From assembly GCA_027070475.1 (NCBI GenBank), contig JALXDT010000244.1:1-15086 (forward strand): a stretch of 15,086 nucleotides of DNA, read 5' to 3'. Shown here in pieces: positions 14,757 through 15,086 of the stretch. Made by a program: the position numbers and the translations under genes. This DNA comes from Candidatus Aminicenantota bacterium (GTDB lineage Bacteria > Acidobacteriota > Aminicenantia > JAMOAD01). The notes below the pieces were generated by a model. It made no database searches. It worked only from the letters and a program-made list of their open reading frames with translations, and was not told the DNA's origin. Position 1 is the stretch's first letter. Each line of letters opens with the position of its first letter.

Positions 14757-15086
14757 TGAAAAGAGCTGATCTAAAATTCATTCTCACTTTTTTATTGGGT
14801 TTTTTATTCTTTCTTTTTCCTATAAAATATAATGGCGAATGGACAGTTGCTTTTGATATCTTTATAAAATTTTTAAGAAAGAAAATTCCTCTAATTCTCT
14901 CATATTACTCTTTTACTCTGATAATTTTGGGAGCACTTTTATCTCTATACTTTTTCTTTAAAAAAGATGGTAAATCAGGCTCAAATTATTTCAAATCTTC
15001 ATCCTTAATTATTTTATTAAGAATTTCAGGATTAATCTTTTCAATATTTTTTATTTTCAAAATGGGACCATCAATCTTTCTTGAAA
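14756..15086 (+). CDS. YjiH-like (nucleoside-recognition/GATE) membrane protein, 3' end outside window
   Basis: 110 codons are visible and the frame is open to the last base. The ATG overlaps the stop of the lipoprotein gene (TAATG), so translation is probably coupled; the Shine-Dalgarno match upstream is weak. The visible part has three likely membrane segments: ~8-22 (FILTFLLGFLFFLFPI), ~49-67 (YYSFTLIILGALLSLYFFF) and ~82-102 (SLIILLRISGLIFSIFFIF), followed by KMGPSIFLE. The order 'short N-terminus, LLGFLFFLFPI, cytosolic loop, RxxGxIF...F..GP' resembles YjiH-family proteins, whose transported or sensed ligand is not established. This is motif memory on a fragment. Confidence 0.6.
   Translation, partial: MKRADLKFILTFLLGFLFFLFPIKYNGEWTVAFDIFIKFLRKKIPLILSYYSFTLIILGALLSLYFFFKKDGKSGSNYFKSSSLIILLRISGLIFSIFFIFKMGPSIFLE

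Noticed and set aside
1..15086. CRISPR array, insertion sequence, toxin-antitoxin pair or phage-defence system
   Set aside because: No regularly spaced repeats, transposase, terminal inverted repeats, small two-gene toxin modules or defence-type domains were seen on either strand.

Overview
The window is AT-rich and reads like the chromosome of a Gram-negative, probably anaerobic bacterium. LpxB implies lipid A, two proteins carry lipobox signal peptides, and PyrD belongs to the NAD-linked, PyrK-dependent class. I cannot name the lineage with confidence. The small pseudopilin-like protein belongs to a type I associate with Acidobacteriota-like genomes, but that is a weak hint. Nothing suggests recent mobility: there is no transposase, integrase, CRISPR array or att-like repeat, and no CDS appears broken inside the window.

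Positions 1-6822 hold a plus-strand polysaccharide (probably pectin) degradation operon. It contains the C-terminal part of a glycoside-hydrolase-like protein, an exported protein joining a CBM9-like domain to a cysteine-less formylglycine-generating-enzyme-like domain, a beta-propeller lipoprotein, and an exported PL10 pectate lyase. Each internal gene has a strong AGGAGG-type ribosome binding site, and a strong hairpin with a T-run closes the unit. Converging on it from the minus strand is a two-gene regulatory operon (8202-6865): a DRTGG-domain protein and a CBS-pair/HATPase anti-sigma-like protein, behind a near-consensus promoter.

Positions 8255-9902 (minus strand) hold tRNA-Arg(TCG), tRNA-Lys(CTT) and a MATE transporter. 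All three appear to be expressed from one promoter ahead of the tRNAs, because the transporter begins only 14 bases after the tRNA-Lys 3' end.

Positions 10128-15086 (plus strand) hold two successive housekeeping units. The first is a pseudopilin-like protein, lpxB and an ArsC/LMW-phosphatase-like protein. The second is pyrK, pyrD, a DUF4097-like lipoprotein and the start of a YjiH-like membrane protein that runs off the window. Genes within each unit overlap or nearly touch.

The most interesting signal is in how these units start. The first gene of each plus-strand housekeeping unit lacks a Shine-Dalgarno site and has a -10 hexamer ending 5-6 bases before its ATG, which predicts leaderless mRNAs. 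The internal genes nearly all have clear Shine-Dalgarno sites. No wholly new system could be proven from sequence alone; the best candidates are the leaderless start architecture, the CBM9/pseudo-FGE protein with its unassigned partners, and the orphan DRTGG/CBS-HATPase pair.
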